Part shown: positions 33,409-43,660 of the stretch, one piece after another | Layout of the letters: every line of letters starts with the position of its first letter | Numbering within the stretch: position 1 is the stretch's first letter | DNA from: Flavonifractor porci | GTDB lineage: Bacteria; Bacillota; Clostridia; Oscillospirales; Oscillospiraceae | DNA: 64,000 bases | Assembly (NCBI RefSeq): GCF_037572415.1 | Contig: NZ_JBBHLB010000010.1 | Location: 62,001-126,000, forward strand | Direction of reading: 5' to 3' | Made by a program: the position numbers and the translations under genes | Notes under the pieces: generated by a model | The model's input: only the letters and a program-made list of their open reading frames with translations | The model's database searches: none | What the model was told of the DNA's origin: nothing

Positions 33409-34320
33409 ATGGCGGCAAGACGGAACAGAAAAAGACGGCGGCGGAATCGGGGGCGCTTTGGCGTCCTCTATAAGCTGCTGTCCATTCTGCTCATCTTTGC
33501 CGCCATTTTGGTAGGCTGCATCATCTTTTTTCGAGTGAATACCATGGTGGTGGCAGGCAATTCCCGCTATACCCAGGAGGAGATCCTGTCGGCTGCCGGC
33601 GTGGAAAAAGGGGACAACCTGTTCACGTTGAACAAGTACCAGATCGCCGACCGGATCTTGACTCAGCTGCCCTATGTGGATGATGTGGCCATCAGCCGCA
33701 AGCTGCCCGATACCCTGATCTTTGAGGTGACGGAGAGTACCGGGGTGGCCTGGGTGGAGAGCGGCGGCGGCTACTGGCTGCTGGACGACAAATGTAAGCT
33801 GCTGGAGGTGGGGGACGCCGCTCTGGTCCGGGGCAAGCCCCAGGTGCTGGGTCTGGATCCAGTAAACCCAACGGTGGGGAACCTGCTCACCGTGGCCCCT
33901 GAGCAGCAGGACAAGCTGGAGCGTCTACAGGCCTTTTTGAAGGCCATTCGGGGCCGGGTGATGACAGGCAGTCTGAAGCACTTTATTGACCTGTCCTCCG
34001 GCAATGAGATCCGTTTCGGCTATGGTGAGAATCTGACGGTGATCTTCCCCATAAACGGTGACTTTGATGAAGAGACCTATGAACTGAAGCTGGCTCTGGA
34101 GACCATGGATAAGCGGGGGCTGCCCCGGACAGGTACCCTGGACCAGAACTATGATGAGCGGAAGATCCATCTGCTGCCGGAACGGTGGTTGCCTGAGGGT
34201 TGGAGTCCCCTGGAGGTCCCCACAGAGCCTGCGCAGCAGCCGGGGACCACAACTCCGCCGGAGGAGCCGGCCCAGCCTTCCCATACGCCCACGGTACCGG
34301 AACAGGCGCCGGAGCAATAA
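33409..34320 (+). CDS. ftsQ: Divisome protein FtsQ/DivIB
   Basis: A 303-residue bitopic protein of the FtsQ/DivIB family. After a very basic N-terminus (ARRNRKRRRRNRGR) comes one membrane helix (about residues 22-44), a POTRA domain (VVAGNSRYTQEEILSAAGVEKGDNL broken by usual turns), and the FtsQ beta domain with LPDTLIFEVTE. The last 35 residues are a Pro/Thr/Glu-rich tail. ATG 33409 has AGGAG at 9 nt; an ATG at 33379 directly abuts GAGG and is less likely. It acts with the FtsL-like protein in septation. Confidence 0.88.
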   Translation: MAARRNRKRRRRNRGRFGVLYKLLSILLIFAAILVGCIIFFRVNTMVVAGNSRYTQEEILSAAGVEKGDNLFTLNKYQIADRILTQLPYVDDVAISRKLPDTLIFEVTESTGVAWVESGGGYWLLDDKCKLLEVGDAALVRGKPQVLGLDPVNPTVGNLLTVAPEQQDKLERLQAFLKAIRGRVMTGSLKHFIDLSSGNEIRFGYGENLTVIFPINGDFDEETYELKLALETMDKRGLPRTGTLDQNYDERKIHLLPERWLPEGWSPLEVPTEPAQQPGTTTPPEEPAQPSHTPTVPEQAPEQ

Positions 34321-34336
34321 CAGCAAGGAGTATTTC

Positions 34337-35089
34337 ATGGCAGAAAAGAAACGACGCAACAAAGGCGAATTCGCCGTGGTGGTGGTGTGCATCATCGTGG
34401 GCTATCTGTTGGCGGCACAGCTGCGGACGGTCCAGCTCACCGGCGCGGCGGACGCCGCCAATGCCAGCCGCCTGGAGACCCTGCAGGAGCTGTACAACGA
34501 GCAGAGCAAGCAGAACGATGCCCTGGAGGATCAGGTGGCCCAGCTGCAAGGCGAACTGGCCATTTACCGGGACCAGGCGGCCTCCGGCGACGGGGGCAGC
34601 GAGGCCCTGCGAAAGGAACTGGAGCAGCTGGAGATCACTGCCGGCCGCACCGACGTGGAGGGACCGGGAGTCACTGTGATCCTGGAGGACTCCGCCCAGA
34701 GCAATGTGACCGGCGACGAGGCCAACTATCTCATTCACGACAATGACCTGCTGTCGGTGGTCAACGAGCTGCGCTCCGCCGGGGCGGAGGCCATCTCCCT
34801 CAACGGGGAGCGTCTGCTGGCCAACAGCGAGATCCGTTGCACCGGCGCAGTGGTGACGGTGAACGGCCGGCGGTACGCCGCCCCCTATGTGATCTTTGCC
34901 ATCGGAGACCCGGATACCCTGTACAATGCCCTCACCATGCGCAACGGCGTGGTGGATGTACTGAGCCAGTGGGGGATTTCCGTGAAGGTGACGGCCAGCG
35001 ATCTGCTGCTTATCCCCAAGTACAGCGGTACTGTGGAGTATCAATATGCCCACACTGTGGTGCCGGAGCGTGAAGAGGGGGGAGAGTAA
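34337..35089 (+). CDS. DUF881 membrane-anchored coiled-coil protein
   Basis: A 250-residue protein of the DUF881 family (YlxW/YlxX of Bacillus). One N-terminal membrane helix (about residues 12-30) precedes a coiled coil (about 40-95) and the DUF881 domain with TDVEGPGVTVILEDS and VVNELRSAGAEAISLNGERL. The family lies between divIB and ftsZ in Firmicutes and Actinobacteria; the function is unknown but context points to division or envelope. SD AAGGAG is 6 nt upstream. It is followed directly by sbp. Confidence 0.87.
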   Translation: MAEKKRRNKGEFAVVVVCIIVGYLLAAQLRTVQLTGAADAANASRLETLQELYNEQSKQNDALEDQVAQLQGELAIYRDQAASGDGGSEALRKELEQLEITAGRTDVEGPGVTVILEDSAQSNVTGDEANYLIHDNDLLSVVNELRSAGAEAISLNGERLLANSEIRCTGAVVTVNGRRYAAPYVIFAIGDPDTLYNALTMRNGVVDVLSQWGISVKVTASDLLLIPKYSGTVEYQYAHTVVPEREEGGE

Positions 35090-35479
35090 ATGCTGGAATT
35101 GATCGGTTTGCTGGTGGGTTTGCTGGTGGGCATTCTGGTGCCCTGGACCATTCCCAGTCAATATTCCCTCTATGTGGCCGCCGGACTGCTGGCGGCACTG
35201 GACTCGGCCCTGGGCGGTTACTGCGCCCGGCTGGAAAAACAGTTCCGGCTGTCGGTGTTCCTGTCGGGCACCATCGGAAACGCCGCTATTGCCGCTTTTC
35301 TTACCTGGCTGGGGCAGAAATTGGGCATTCCTCTGTACCTGGCGGCAGTGGTGGTCTTCGGCACCCGTATGTTCCAAAACTTTGCTAAAATCCGGCGGGA
35401 ACTATTGACCTCGAAGCAAAAGAGAGATACAATAAATCAACTAGATATAGTATCTTCCCATGAGGAGGACCAAAGATAA
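35090..35479 (+). CDS. sbp: Small basic protein Sbp (DUF1290)
   Basis: A 129-residue membrane protein matching the Sbp/DUF1290 family of Bacillus, located between ylxW/ylxX and ftsA-ftsZ there. Three or four hydrophobic helices occupy the first 100 residues (LIGLLVGLLVGILVPW at the start; GTRMFQNFAKIRRE near the end), then a polar tail. It begins at the base after the previous stop. The function is not known. The ftsZ promoter lies within its last codons. Confidence 0.87.
   Translation: MLELIGLLVGLLVGILVPWTIPSQYSLYVAAGLLAALDSALGGYCARLEKQFRLSVFLSGTIGNAAIAAFLTWLGQKLGIPLYLAAVVVFGTRMFQNFAKIRRELLTSKQKRDTINQLDIVSSHEEDQR
35405..35433 (+). promoter_or_regulatory. Promoter of ftsZ
   Basis: TTGACC (35405-35410), a 17-bp spacer and TACAAT (35428-35433), inside the 3' part of sbp. 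A hairpin with one bulge (GAGGAGGACC with GGTCCTTCCTC, about 35462-35492) lies in the leader. Confidence 0.7.
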
Positions 35480-35539
35480 CAGGTCCTTCCTCTTCTACGT
35501 GTGTTTTTCACGAATACGTTCTACATAGGAGGAGCAGTT

Positions 35540-36655
35540 ATGGCGTTTGGACTGGACACCGGGCCGGATAATGTGGTCACGATCAAGGTGATCGGTGTCG
35601 GCGGCGGCGGCAACAACGTAGTCAACCGGATGGTAAAGACCGGGACCAAGGGTGTTGATTTTATCGCTGTGAATACGGACAAGCAGGCGCTTGCCGTTTC
35701 CAGCGCGACCTTTAAGATTCAGATCGGTGAGAAGCTCACCGGCGGCCAGGGCGCGGGCAGCGACCCCGAGGTGGGCCGTAAGTCCGCCGAGGAGAGCCGT
35801 AACGCGGTTTCCAAGGCCCTGGAGGACGCCGACATGGTGTTCATCACCGCCGGTATGGGCGGCGGCACCGGCACAGGCGCGGCTCCCATCGTGGCTGATA
35901 TCGCCAAGGAGATGGGTATCCTCACCGTGGGCGTGGTCACCAAGCCCTTCAACTTTGAGGGTCGCCGGCGCATGATGCAGGCGGAAAAGGGCATCGAGGA
36001 GCTGCGCACCCGGGTGGACAGCCTGGTGATCATCCCCAACGAGCGGCTGAAGTTTGCCACCGATCAGAAGATCACCTTCCAGAATGCCTTCGAGATCGCC
36101 GATGACGTGCTGCGCCAGGCGGTGCAGTCCATCTCCGACCTGATCAAGAACACCGGCTTCATCAACCTGGACTTCGCCGACGTGACCGCCGTCATGCAGA
36201 ATGCCGGTATGGCTCACATGGGCGTTGGCCGGGCCGCCGGCAAGAACAAGGCCGAGGAGGCCGCCAAGATGGCCATTTCCAGCCCCCTGCTGGAGACCTC
36301 CATCAACGGCGCCAAGGGCGTGCTGGTCAATGTTACCGGCTCCGTGGACATCGGCCTGGAGGAAGTGGAGACCGCTGCCAACCTGGTGCAGCAGGCCGCC
36401 CATCCCGACGCCCTCATCATCTTCGGCGCAGCATTCGACGACACCCTGGAGGACGAGATCCGGGTCACCGTCATTGCTACCGGCTTTGAGGAGCTGGAGG
36501 GTGCCATGCCCAACAAGCCCTTCACCGCCGCTGCGGAGAAGAAGGCTGTGGCCCAGCCTGATCAGCAGTCCGCTGCCGGTCAGGAAGCGCCCGCCGCTCC
36601 CGCGGAGGACGATCCCTTCGACGATATCTTCAAGATCTTCAACCGCAACCGCTGA
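35540..36655 (+). CDS. ftsZ: Cell division protein FtsZ
   Basis: FtsZ (371 residues) is the tubulin-like GTPase that forms the division ring. The GTP signature GGGTGTGAAP is near residue 105, the N-terminal IKVIGVGGGGNNVVNRM binds nucleotide, and NLDFADVTAVM carries the T7 loop. The variable linker (about 320-355) leads to the conserved C-terminal peptide DPFDDIFKIFNRNR, which here is FDDIF rather than the Bacillus D-IPxF type. ftsA is absent upstream. SD AGGAGGAG is strong, and a terminator follows. Confidence 0.97.
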   Translation: MAFGLDTGPDNVVTIKVIGVGGGGNNVVNRMVKTGTKGVDFIAVNTDKQALAVSSATFKIQIGEKLTGGQGAGSDPEVGRKSAEESRNAVSKALEDADMVFITAGMGGGTGTGAAPIVADIAKEMGILTVGVVTKPFNFEGRRRMMQAEKGIEELRTRVDSLVIIPNERLKFATDQKITFQNAFEIADDVLRQAVQSISDLIKNTGFINLDFADVTAVMQNAGMAHMGVGRAAGKNKAEEAAKMAISSPLLETSINGAKGVLVNVTGSVDIGLEEVETAANLVQQAAHPDALIIFGAAFDDTLEDEIRVTVIATGFEELEGAMPNKPFTAAAEKKAVAQPDQQSAAGQEAPAAPAEDDPFDDIFKIFNRNR

Positions 36656-36682
36656 GCACGCGGCTGACGAACAGACAAAACA

Positions 36683-36714
36683 CCCCCGTTCCGCTTTGGC
36701 GGAACGGGGGTTTT
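36683..36714. terminator. Bidirectional terminator between ftsZ and the malic enzyme gene
   Basis: A perfect 12-bp stem (36683-36694 with 36699-36710) with T residues on the right and A residues on the left; it can serve both converging genes. Confidence 0.9.
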
Positions 36715-36729
36715 CTGTTTGAAAAGCGC

Positions 36730-37899
36730 TCAGATGCGGGCGATGCCCTGCTCTCTGGCCTCCTGGGCCACGGCGTCGGCCACAGCGTCGGCCACGGTCT
36801 TGTCCAGGGCGGAGGGCAGGATATACTCGGCGGTGAGCTGGTCGTCTCTCACCAGGGCGGCCAGGGCCTTGGCGGCCCGGATCTTCATGCCCTCGGTGAT
36901 TTCCCTGGCCCGGACGGCCAGGGCGCCCTTGAAGATGCCGGGGAATACCAGCACGTTATTGATCTGGTTAGGGAAGTCGGAGCGGCCTGTGCCGATAACA
37001 GCGGCGCCGCCCTTCCTGGCCTCGTCGGGCATGATCTCGGGGGTGGGGTTGGCCATGGCAAAGACGATACCCTGATTCATGGTGGATACCATCCCGGCGG
37101 TGACCAGGTTGGGCCGGGACACGCCTACGAAAGCGTCGGCTCCCTTGAGGGCGTCGGCCAGGGTGCCGTGCTCACGGTTTAGATTGGAGATGTGGGAAAT
37201 ATCCTCCTGACCGGCGTTGAGGCCTTCGTCCCCCTCGCAGATGATGCCGCCCAAGTCGCACATGACGATGTTGCCGAAGCCCATGGAGATAAGCAGCTTG
37301 CCGATGGCGATGCCGGCGGCTCCGGCGCCGTTGATGACGATCTTCATCTGGCCCAGAGCCTTGCCGGTAACTTTGGCGGCGTTGAGCATAGCGGCGGCCA
37401 CCACGATGGCAGTGCCGTGCTGGTCATCGTGGAACACGGGGATATCGCACACCTCTTTCAGGCGGCGCTCCACCTCAAAGCAGCGGGGGGCGGCGATGTC
37501 CTCCAGGTTGATGCCGCCGAAGCTTTTGGAAATGAGGGCGATGGTTTCCACCAGCTTGTCCACATCCTTGGTGTCCACGCAGATGGGGAAGGCGTCCACC
37601 CCGCCGAACTCCTTGAACAGGGCGCACTTGCCCTCCATCACCGGCATACCGGCGGCGGGACCGATGTCTCCCAGACCCAGCACGGCGGAGCCGTCGGTGA
37701 TGACGGCCACCAGATTGCTTCGGCGGGTGAGGCGGAAGGACTGCTCGTAGTCTTTGGCGATGACCCGGCAGGGCTCTGCCACGCCGGGGGTGTACATCAG
37801 GGACAGGTCCTCCTGGGTCTGGATGGGTTGGCGTGAGATTACTTCGATCTTGCCCTGGAGCTGGTAGTGGAGATCCAGGGCTTGCTGATTGATGTCCAT
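36730..37899 (-). CDS. NAD(P)-dependent malic enzyme
   Basis: A 389-residue short-type malic enzyme that interconverts malate with pyruvate and CO2. Recognisable parts are LSLMYTPGVAEPCR, DGSAVLGLGDIGPAAGMPVMEGK, the metal site with FHDDQHGTA, and the dinucleotide fold VINGAGAAGIAIGKLL. Cofactor preference cannot be read safely. The gene is leftward and follows fumarase by 18 bp, forming a malate-fumarate pair likely used in fermentation or anaplerosis. SD AGAGG precedes the ATG at 37899. Confidence 0.93.
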   Translation of the reverse strand: MDINQQALDLHYQLQGKIEVISRQPIQTQEDLSLMYTPGVAEPCRVIAKDYEQSFRLTRRSNLVAVITDGSAVLGLGDIGPAAGMPVMEGKCALFKEFGGVDAFPICVDTKDVDKLVETIALISKSFGGINLEDIAAPRCFEVERRLKEVCDIPVFHDDQHGTAIVVAAAMLNAAKVTGKALGQMKIVINGAGAAGIAIGKLLISMGFGNIVMCDLGGIICEGDEGLNAGQEDISHISNLNREHGTLADALKGADAFVGVSRPNLVTAGMVSTMNQGIVFAMANPTPEIMPDEARKGGAAVIGTGRSDFPNQINNVLVFPGIFKGALAVRAREITEGMKIRAAKALAALVRDDQLTAEYILPSALDKTVADAVADAVAQEAREQGIARI

Positions 37900-37917
37900 A
37901 AAAAAGCCTCTTCTTTC

Positions 37918-39282
<1,365 letters not shown>

Positions 39283-39610
39283 GTGTAGACCATCCCTTTC
39301 TCCGTCTGTGGACGGGGCTGTTCTAATGCCTGCATTTTAGCACAGTTTCTGCCGGGATAAAAGTCTGACGCCTGGAGAGAACGGCCTTTTGTGTCGGATT
39401 TGTGCTGTCCGCACAAGGAAGAGGGGGCGAAAGCAGGCCTCCCTGCTCGTTGCCACAAAAATCTTTTTCTGGTAGGCTACTCCCTTGACAGGAGCGGGGC
39501 AAGCACTTATACTAATTTCAGTTGTGAACAAAGGCGTTCCGGCCCAGGGGGGCGGAGCGCCTTCTTTGCTATCTGAATCCAGATTTTGATGAGAGAAAGG
39601 GGCCCCTGTC
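39283..39610. other. Intergenic regulatory region between fumC and glnA
   Basis: A 328-bp gap with no gene. It contains two hairpins (TTGTGC with GCACAA at 39400-39416; AGCAGG with CCTGCT at 39432-39447), the glnA promoter, and a leader hairpin at 39533-39561 (GGCGTTCCG with CGGAGCGCC, one wobble pair) followed by a T-rich run. The first part must hold the fumC leader. Confidence 0.6.
39485..39513 (+). promoter_or_regulatory. Promoter of glnA
   Basis: A perfect TTGACA (39485-39490), a 17-bp spacer and TATACT (39508-39513). About 90 nt of leader precedes the ATG. Confidence 0.9.
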
Positions 39611-40942
39611 ATGCCGCACTCCAAAGAAGATATCATCCGCATGGTACGGGAAGAGGATGTGAAATTCATCCGTCTGCAATTCACCGACATTTTCGGCCAG
39701 CTGAAAAACGTGGCTATTACCGCCTCCCAGATCGAGAAGGCGGTGAACAATCAGTGTATGTTTGACGGTTCCTCCATCGAGGGCTTTGTCCGTATCGACG
39801 AGTCCGACCAGTACCTCTATCCGGATTTGAAATCCTACCGGGTGTTTCCCTGGCAGCCCCATCACGGTAAGGTGGCCCGGCTGATCTGCGATGTGCATAA
39901 TACCGATGGCAGCCCCTTCGCCGGCGATCCCCGCTATGTGCTTAAGCGTGTTCTGCAGAAAGCCAAAAATATGGGCTTTGACGCCTTCAATGTGGGTCCC
40001 GAGGCCGAGTTCTTCCTCTTCCAGACCGATGACGAGGGCAAGCCCACCACCAAGACCAACGATGAGGCCGGCTACTTTGACCTGGGTCCCCTGGACCACG
40101 GTGAGTCTACCCGCCGGGAGATCTGCCTGGCCCTGGAGGCTATGAAGTTTGAGATCGAAGCTTCCCACCACGAGTGTGCGGAGGGCCAGCATGAGATCGA
40201 CTTCAAGTATGAAGAGGCCCTCCACGCCGCCGACAACATCATGACCTTTAAGCTGGCGGTCAAGACCCTGGCCCAGAAGAACGGCCTCCACGCCACCTTT
40301 ATGCCCAAACCCATCTACGGCGTGGCCGGTTCCGGTATGCACACCAATATGTCCCTCTTCCGCAACGGCAAGAACGTGTTCTATGATCCCAACGGCGAGC
40401 GGGGCCTGTCCAAGGAGGCCTACTCCTTCATTGCCGGTCTCCTGGCCCATGTGAAGGGTATGGCCGCCATCACCAACCCCCTGGTCAACTCCTATAAGCG
40501 GCTGGTGCCCGGCTACGAGGCCCCCTGCTACCTGGCCTGGTCCGCCTCCAACCGCTCCGCCCTCATCCGCATCCCTGCCTCCCGGGGCCAGTCCACCCGT
40601 GTGGAGCTGCGCTCCCCCGATCCGGCCTGCAACCCCTATCTGGCCTTTGCTGTGTGTCTGGCCGCCGGCCTGGACGGCATCGAAAAGGGCCTCACGCCTC
40701 CCGCCGAGATCACCGAGAATATCTATGCCATGGACGACGCCACCCGAAAGGCCCACGGCATCGACTCCCTGCCCGGCTCTCTGGAGGAGGCCATCCGTGC
40801 CCTGGAGGCCGATCAGCTGATCCTGGATACCCTGGGCGACCACGTGGCTCAGAACTACCTGGAGGGCAAAAAGAAGGAGTGGGAGGAGTACCGCACCCGT
40901 GTGTCCTCCTGGGAGCGGGAAAGATACATCATCAACTATTAA
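39611..40942 (+). CDS. glnA: Glutamine synthetase, type I
   Basis: GlnA (443 residues) makes glutamine from glutamate, ammonium and ATP. It matches the GSI-alpha group of Firmicutes: MFDGSSIEGFVRI, NVGPEAEFFLF, HHECAEGQHEIDF, GSGMHTNMSLF and the LRSPDPACNPYLAF segment. The adenylylated Tyr loop of GSI-beta enzymes is not evident, as expected for this group. The leader hairpin and the ANTAR protein directly downstream suggest regulation by transcription antitermination. SD AAAGGGG. Confidence 0.96.
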   Translation: MPHSKEDIIRMVREEDVKFIRLQFTDIFGQLKNVAITASQIEKAVNNQCMFDGSSIEGFVRIDESDQYLYPDLKSYRVFPWQPHHGKVARLICDVHNTDGSPFAGDPRYVLKRVLQKAKNMGFDAFNVGPEAEFFLFQTDDEGKPTTKTNDEAGYFDLGPLDHGESTRREICLALEAMKFEIEASHHECAEGQHEIDFKYEEALHAADNIMTFKLAVKTLAQKNGLHATFMPKPIYGVAGSGMHTNMSLFRNGKNVFYDPNGERGLSKEAYSFIAGLLAHVKGMAAITNPLVNSYKRLVPGYEAPCYLAWSASNRSALIRIPASRGQSTRVELRSPDPACNPYLAFAVCLAAGLDGIEKGLTPPAEITENIYAMDDATRKAHGIDSLPGSLEEAIRALEADQLILDTLGDHVAQNYLEGKKKEWEEYRTRVSSWERERYIINY

Positions 40943-40974
40943 TCGCCTGTCCACCCCAGCGGAATTGACCGGAT

Positions 40975-41487
40975 ATGGAAAAGGTGATCGTGGCTTTTGC
41001 CGGCCTTCAGAACGGCAAGCGCATCCGGGATATCCTGGAGCGGTCAGGCACCGCCGCCTGTTTGCTGTGTACCTCCGCCGACCAGGTGCGCCGTACTGTC
41101 CATGAACAGCAGGTGCCCGCCGTGGTATGCGGCTACAAATTTGCCGACGGCCCGGCGGAGCTTCTGTATGAGGATCTGCCCTCCTTCTGCCATATGCTGA
41201 TGGTGGCATCTCAGAGTCAGCTGGACCTGGTGCAGAATCCGGAGATCCTGCGGCTGAGCGCCCCGGCGTCCCGCAGTGAGCTGCTGGGCGCGGTGGAGGA
41301 GCTGCTGGCGCAGGTCCAGCCCCTTGGGCGCAGTCAGGAGGAACGGGACTGCATTGCCCAGGCCAAAGCCAGGCTGATGGCCGAGGGCCTCAGCGAGGAG
41401 GAGGCCCACCGCGCGCTCCAGAAGAAGAGTATGGCGGCTGGAGTCAAGCTGGCTCGAGCGGCCCGGATGATTCTGGACCGGCGGTAA
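40975..41487 (+). CDS. ANTAR-domain RNA-binding antiterminator
   Basis: A 170-residue regulator. The N-terminal half (residues 1-95) looks like a response-regulator receiver but lacks a clear phospho-acceptor Asp in its expected place, so it is probably a pseudo-receiver. The C-terminal ANTAR domain (about 105-168) has SQEERDCIAQAKARLMAEGLSEEEAHRALQKKSM. ANTAR proteins bind paired hairpins in leaders and allow read-through; in clostridia they commonly control glutamine synthetase and nitrogen genes. It lies 32 bp after glnA, with a weak SD. Its sensory input is unknown. Confidence 0.88.
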   Translation: MEKVIVAFAGLQNGKRIRDILERSGTAACLLCTSADQVRRTVHEQQVPAVVCGYKFADGPAELLYEDLPSFCHMLMVASQSQLDLVQNPEILRLSAPASRSELLGAVEELLAQVQPLGRSQEERDCIAQAKARLMAEGLSEEEAHRALQKKSMAAGVKLARAARMILDRR

Positions 41488-41520
41488 GAAGCATAAAATA
41501 GCAGGAGACGAAGCAGTCTC

Positions 41521-41552
41521 GCGGCGGCGGTCCGGGACAGGACCGCCGCCGC
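41521..41552 (+). terminator. Strong hairpin, probable terminator after the ANTAR gene
   Basis: A perfect 13-bp G+C stem (41521-41533 with 41540-41552) and a 6-nt loop. The following TGTATATT is a poor T tract, so termination may be partial, letting dapF-dapL be read. Confidence 0.55.
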
Positions 41553-41580
41553 TGTATATTCCGACGACAGGAGGGTGCAT

Positions 41581-42375
41581 ATGCGCTTTACCAAGATGGA
41601 GGGCCTGGGCAACGACTATATCTATCTCAACGGTCTGGAGGGCCTGCCGGAGGACCTGCCCGCTCTGGCCCGGCAGATGAGCGACCGCCATTTCGGTGTG
41701 GGCAGCGACGGCGTCATTTGTATCTGTCCCTCGGACGGGGCCGACTTCCGAATGAGGATGTTCAACGCCGACGGCTCAGAGGGAGAGATGTGCGGCAACG
41801 GCATCCGATGCCTGGGCAAGTATGTCTATGACAAGAGGCTGACCAATAAAAAGAAACTGACTATTGAGACCGGCGGTGGCCTGCGTACTCTGGAGCTGCT
41901 GACTCAGGACGGCCTGGTAAAGGCGGTCCGGGTAAATATGGGCCGCCCTCAGGTGGGGGCAGCCATGGAGCTGACAGCGGGGGACCGTGGGTGGCAGGTT
42001 ACCCCGGTGTCCATGGGCAACCCCCACGCTGTCCTCTTTGTGGACCAGCCGGAGGAGCTGGATCTGGAACGGCTGGGTCCCTGTTTTGAGCACCATGCCG
42101 CCTTTCCTCAGGGCGTCAACACGGAGTTTGTCCGCTGTGTTGCCCCGGACCGGCTGGTTATGCGGGTGTGGGAGCGGGGCAGCGGTGAAACGCTGGCCTG
42201 CGGTACAGGGGCCTGCGCCGCCTTGGCGGCGGCGGTGGTTCAGGGAAAGTGCGGCAGACGAGCCGCTGTGGAGCTTCCTGGCGGCGTGCTGGAACTGGAG
42301 TGGCCGGACGATGAGAGAGAAATGATGATGACGGGACCGGCCAATACGGTCTTTGAAGGAGAATACCCAGTTTAA
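41581..42375 (+). CDS. dapF: Diaminopimelate epimerase
   Basis: DapF (264 residues) converts LL-diaminopimelate to the meso form for peptidoglycan and lysine. The two catalytic cysteines are Cys71 in GEMCGNGIR and Cys207 in LACGTGACA. The N-terminal MEGLGNDYI also matches. ATG 41581 has GGAGGG at 5 nt. It is coupled with dapL 18 bp downstream, so the two last steps before meso-DAP are co-expressed. Confidence 0.96.
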   Translation: MRFTKMEGLGNDYIYLNGLEGLPEDLPALARQMSDRHFGVGSDGVICICPSDGADFRMRMFNADGSEGEMCGNGIRCLGKYVYDKRLTNKKKLTIETGGGLRTLELLTQDGLVKAVRVNMGRPQVGAAMELTAGDRGWQVTPVSMGNPHAVLFVDQPEELDLERLGPCFEHHAAFPQGVNTEFVRCVAPDRLVMRVWERGSGETLACGTGACAALAAAVVQGKCGRRAAVELPGGVLELEWPDDEREMMMTGPANTVFEGEYPV

Positions 42376-42393
42376 CGCAAAGGAGAGAGCACA

Positions 42394-43611
42394 ATGGCAA
42401 ACATCAATGCAAATTTCAACAAACTGCCCGGCAGCTATCTGTTTTCTGAAATTGCCCGCCGGGTGGCGGCTTACAGTGAGGCCAATCCGGACCGGACCCT
42501 GATCCGGCTGGGCATCGGGGACGTGACCCGGCCTCTGCCTGCCGCCGTTACCGCTGCCATGCACAAGGCGGTGGACGAGATGGCCACCGCCCAGGGCTTC
42601 CACGGCTACGGCCCGGAGCAGGGCTACGATTTCCTGCGGCAGGCCATTGCGGAGCACGACTACAAAGCCCGGGGCGTGGATATCCAGCCTGAGGAGATCT
42701 TTGTGTCTGACGGCGCCAAGAGCGACTGCGGCAACATCGGCGACATCTTCGGCGTGGACAATGTTGTGGCGGTGTGCGACCCGGTGTATCCCGTCTATGT
42801 GGATACCAATGCCATGGCTGGCCGGGCCGGGGACTACGACGCCAATACCGGCCGGTGGAGCAATCTGGTCTATATGCCCTGCGTGGCGGAAAATGGCTTC
42901 TCTCCCGCCATCCCGGAGCAGAAGGTGGATCTGATCTACCTGTGCTTCCCCAACAATCCCACCGGCGCTGTGGCCACCCGGGAACAGCTGAAGGCCTGGG
43001 TGGACCACGCCAATGCCACCGGGGCCGTCATTCTCTTTGACAGCGCCTACGAGGCATTTATTACCGATCCCGCCATTCCCCACTCCATCTTTGAGATTGA
43101 GGGGGCCCGCACCTGTGCCATCGAATTCCGCTCCTTCTCCAAGACCGCCGGTTTCACCGGTACCCGCTGTGCCTACACCGTGATCCCCAAGGACCTGGAG
43201 CGCAATGGAACCTCCCTCAACAGCCTGTGGAACCGCCGCCACTGCACCAAGTTCAACGGGGTGCCCTATGTGGTCCAGCGGGGCGCTGAGGCCGTGTACA
43301 GCCCCGAGGGCCGTGCTCAGGTGAAGGAGACCATCGACTACTACCTGAATAACGCCAAGGTCATCCGGGAGGGCTTGGCTGCTGCCGGTCTCACCGTGTC
43401 TGGCGGAGAGAACTCCCCCTATATCTGGGCCCGTACCCCCGACGGCATGGGCTCCTGGGACTTCTTCGACAAGCTGCTGCGGGAGGCCAATGTGGTCACC
43501 ACCCCCGGCGCTGGCTTTGGTCCCAGCGGCGAGGGCTATATCCGTCTCACCGCCTTTGGTGAGGCCGAGGCCACCCGTCAAGCCGTGGAGCGCATTAAGG
43601 CTGTGCTTTGA
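42394..43611 (+). CDS. dapL: LL-diaminopimelate aminotransferase
   Basis: DapL (405 residues) makes LL-diaminopimelate directly from tetrahydrodipicolinate with glutamate as amino donor, bypassing the succinylase and acetylase routes. The PLP Lys is residue 250 in SFSKTAGFTGTR. The N-terminal segment IRLGIGDVTRPLP and NPTGAVATREQL match the DapL family. SD AAAGGAGAG. The presence of dapL beside dapF defines the diaminopimelate route of this organism. Confidence 0.95.
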   Translation: MANINANFNKLPGSYLFSEIARRVAAYSEANPDRTLIRLGIGDVTRPLPAAVTAAMHKAVDEMATAQGFHGYGPEQGYDFLRQAIAEHDYKARGVDIQPEEIFVSDGAKSDCGNIGDIFGVDNVVAVCDPVYPVYVDTNAMAGRAGDYDANTGRWSNLVYMPCVAENGFSPAIPEQKVDLIYLCFPNNPTGAVATREQLKAWVDHANATGAVILFDSAYEAFITDPAIPHSIFEIEGARTCAIEFRSFSKTAGFTGTRCAYTVIPKDLERNGTSLNSLWNRRHCTKFNGVPYVVQRGAEAVYSPEGRAQVKETIDYYLNNAKVIREGLAAAGLTVSGGENSPYIWARTPDGMGSWDFFDKLLREANVVTTPGAGFGPSGEGYIRLTAFGEAEATRQAVERIKAVL

Positions 43612-43618
43612 GAAATGC

Positions 43619-43651
43619 AAAAATGCCCGCTGCAAGGCAGCGGGCATTTTT
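43619..43651. terminator. Bidirectional terminator after dapL
   Basis: A perfect 15-bp stem (43619-43633 with 43637-43651), loop AAG, A and T runs on both sides; it serves dapL and the converging ECF S gene. Confidence 0.95.
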
Positions 43652-43660
43652 ATACAATAA

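Noticed and set aside
39400..39447. Two hairpins before the glnA promoter as the ANTAR target
   Set aside because: They lie upstream of the consensus promoter and so would not be in the glnA transcript, and their loops do not clearly fit the hexaloop pattern; left as an open question.
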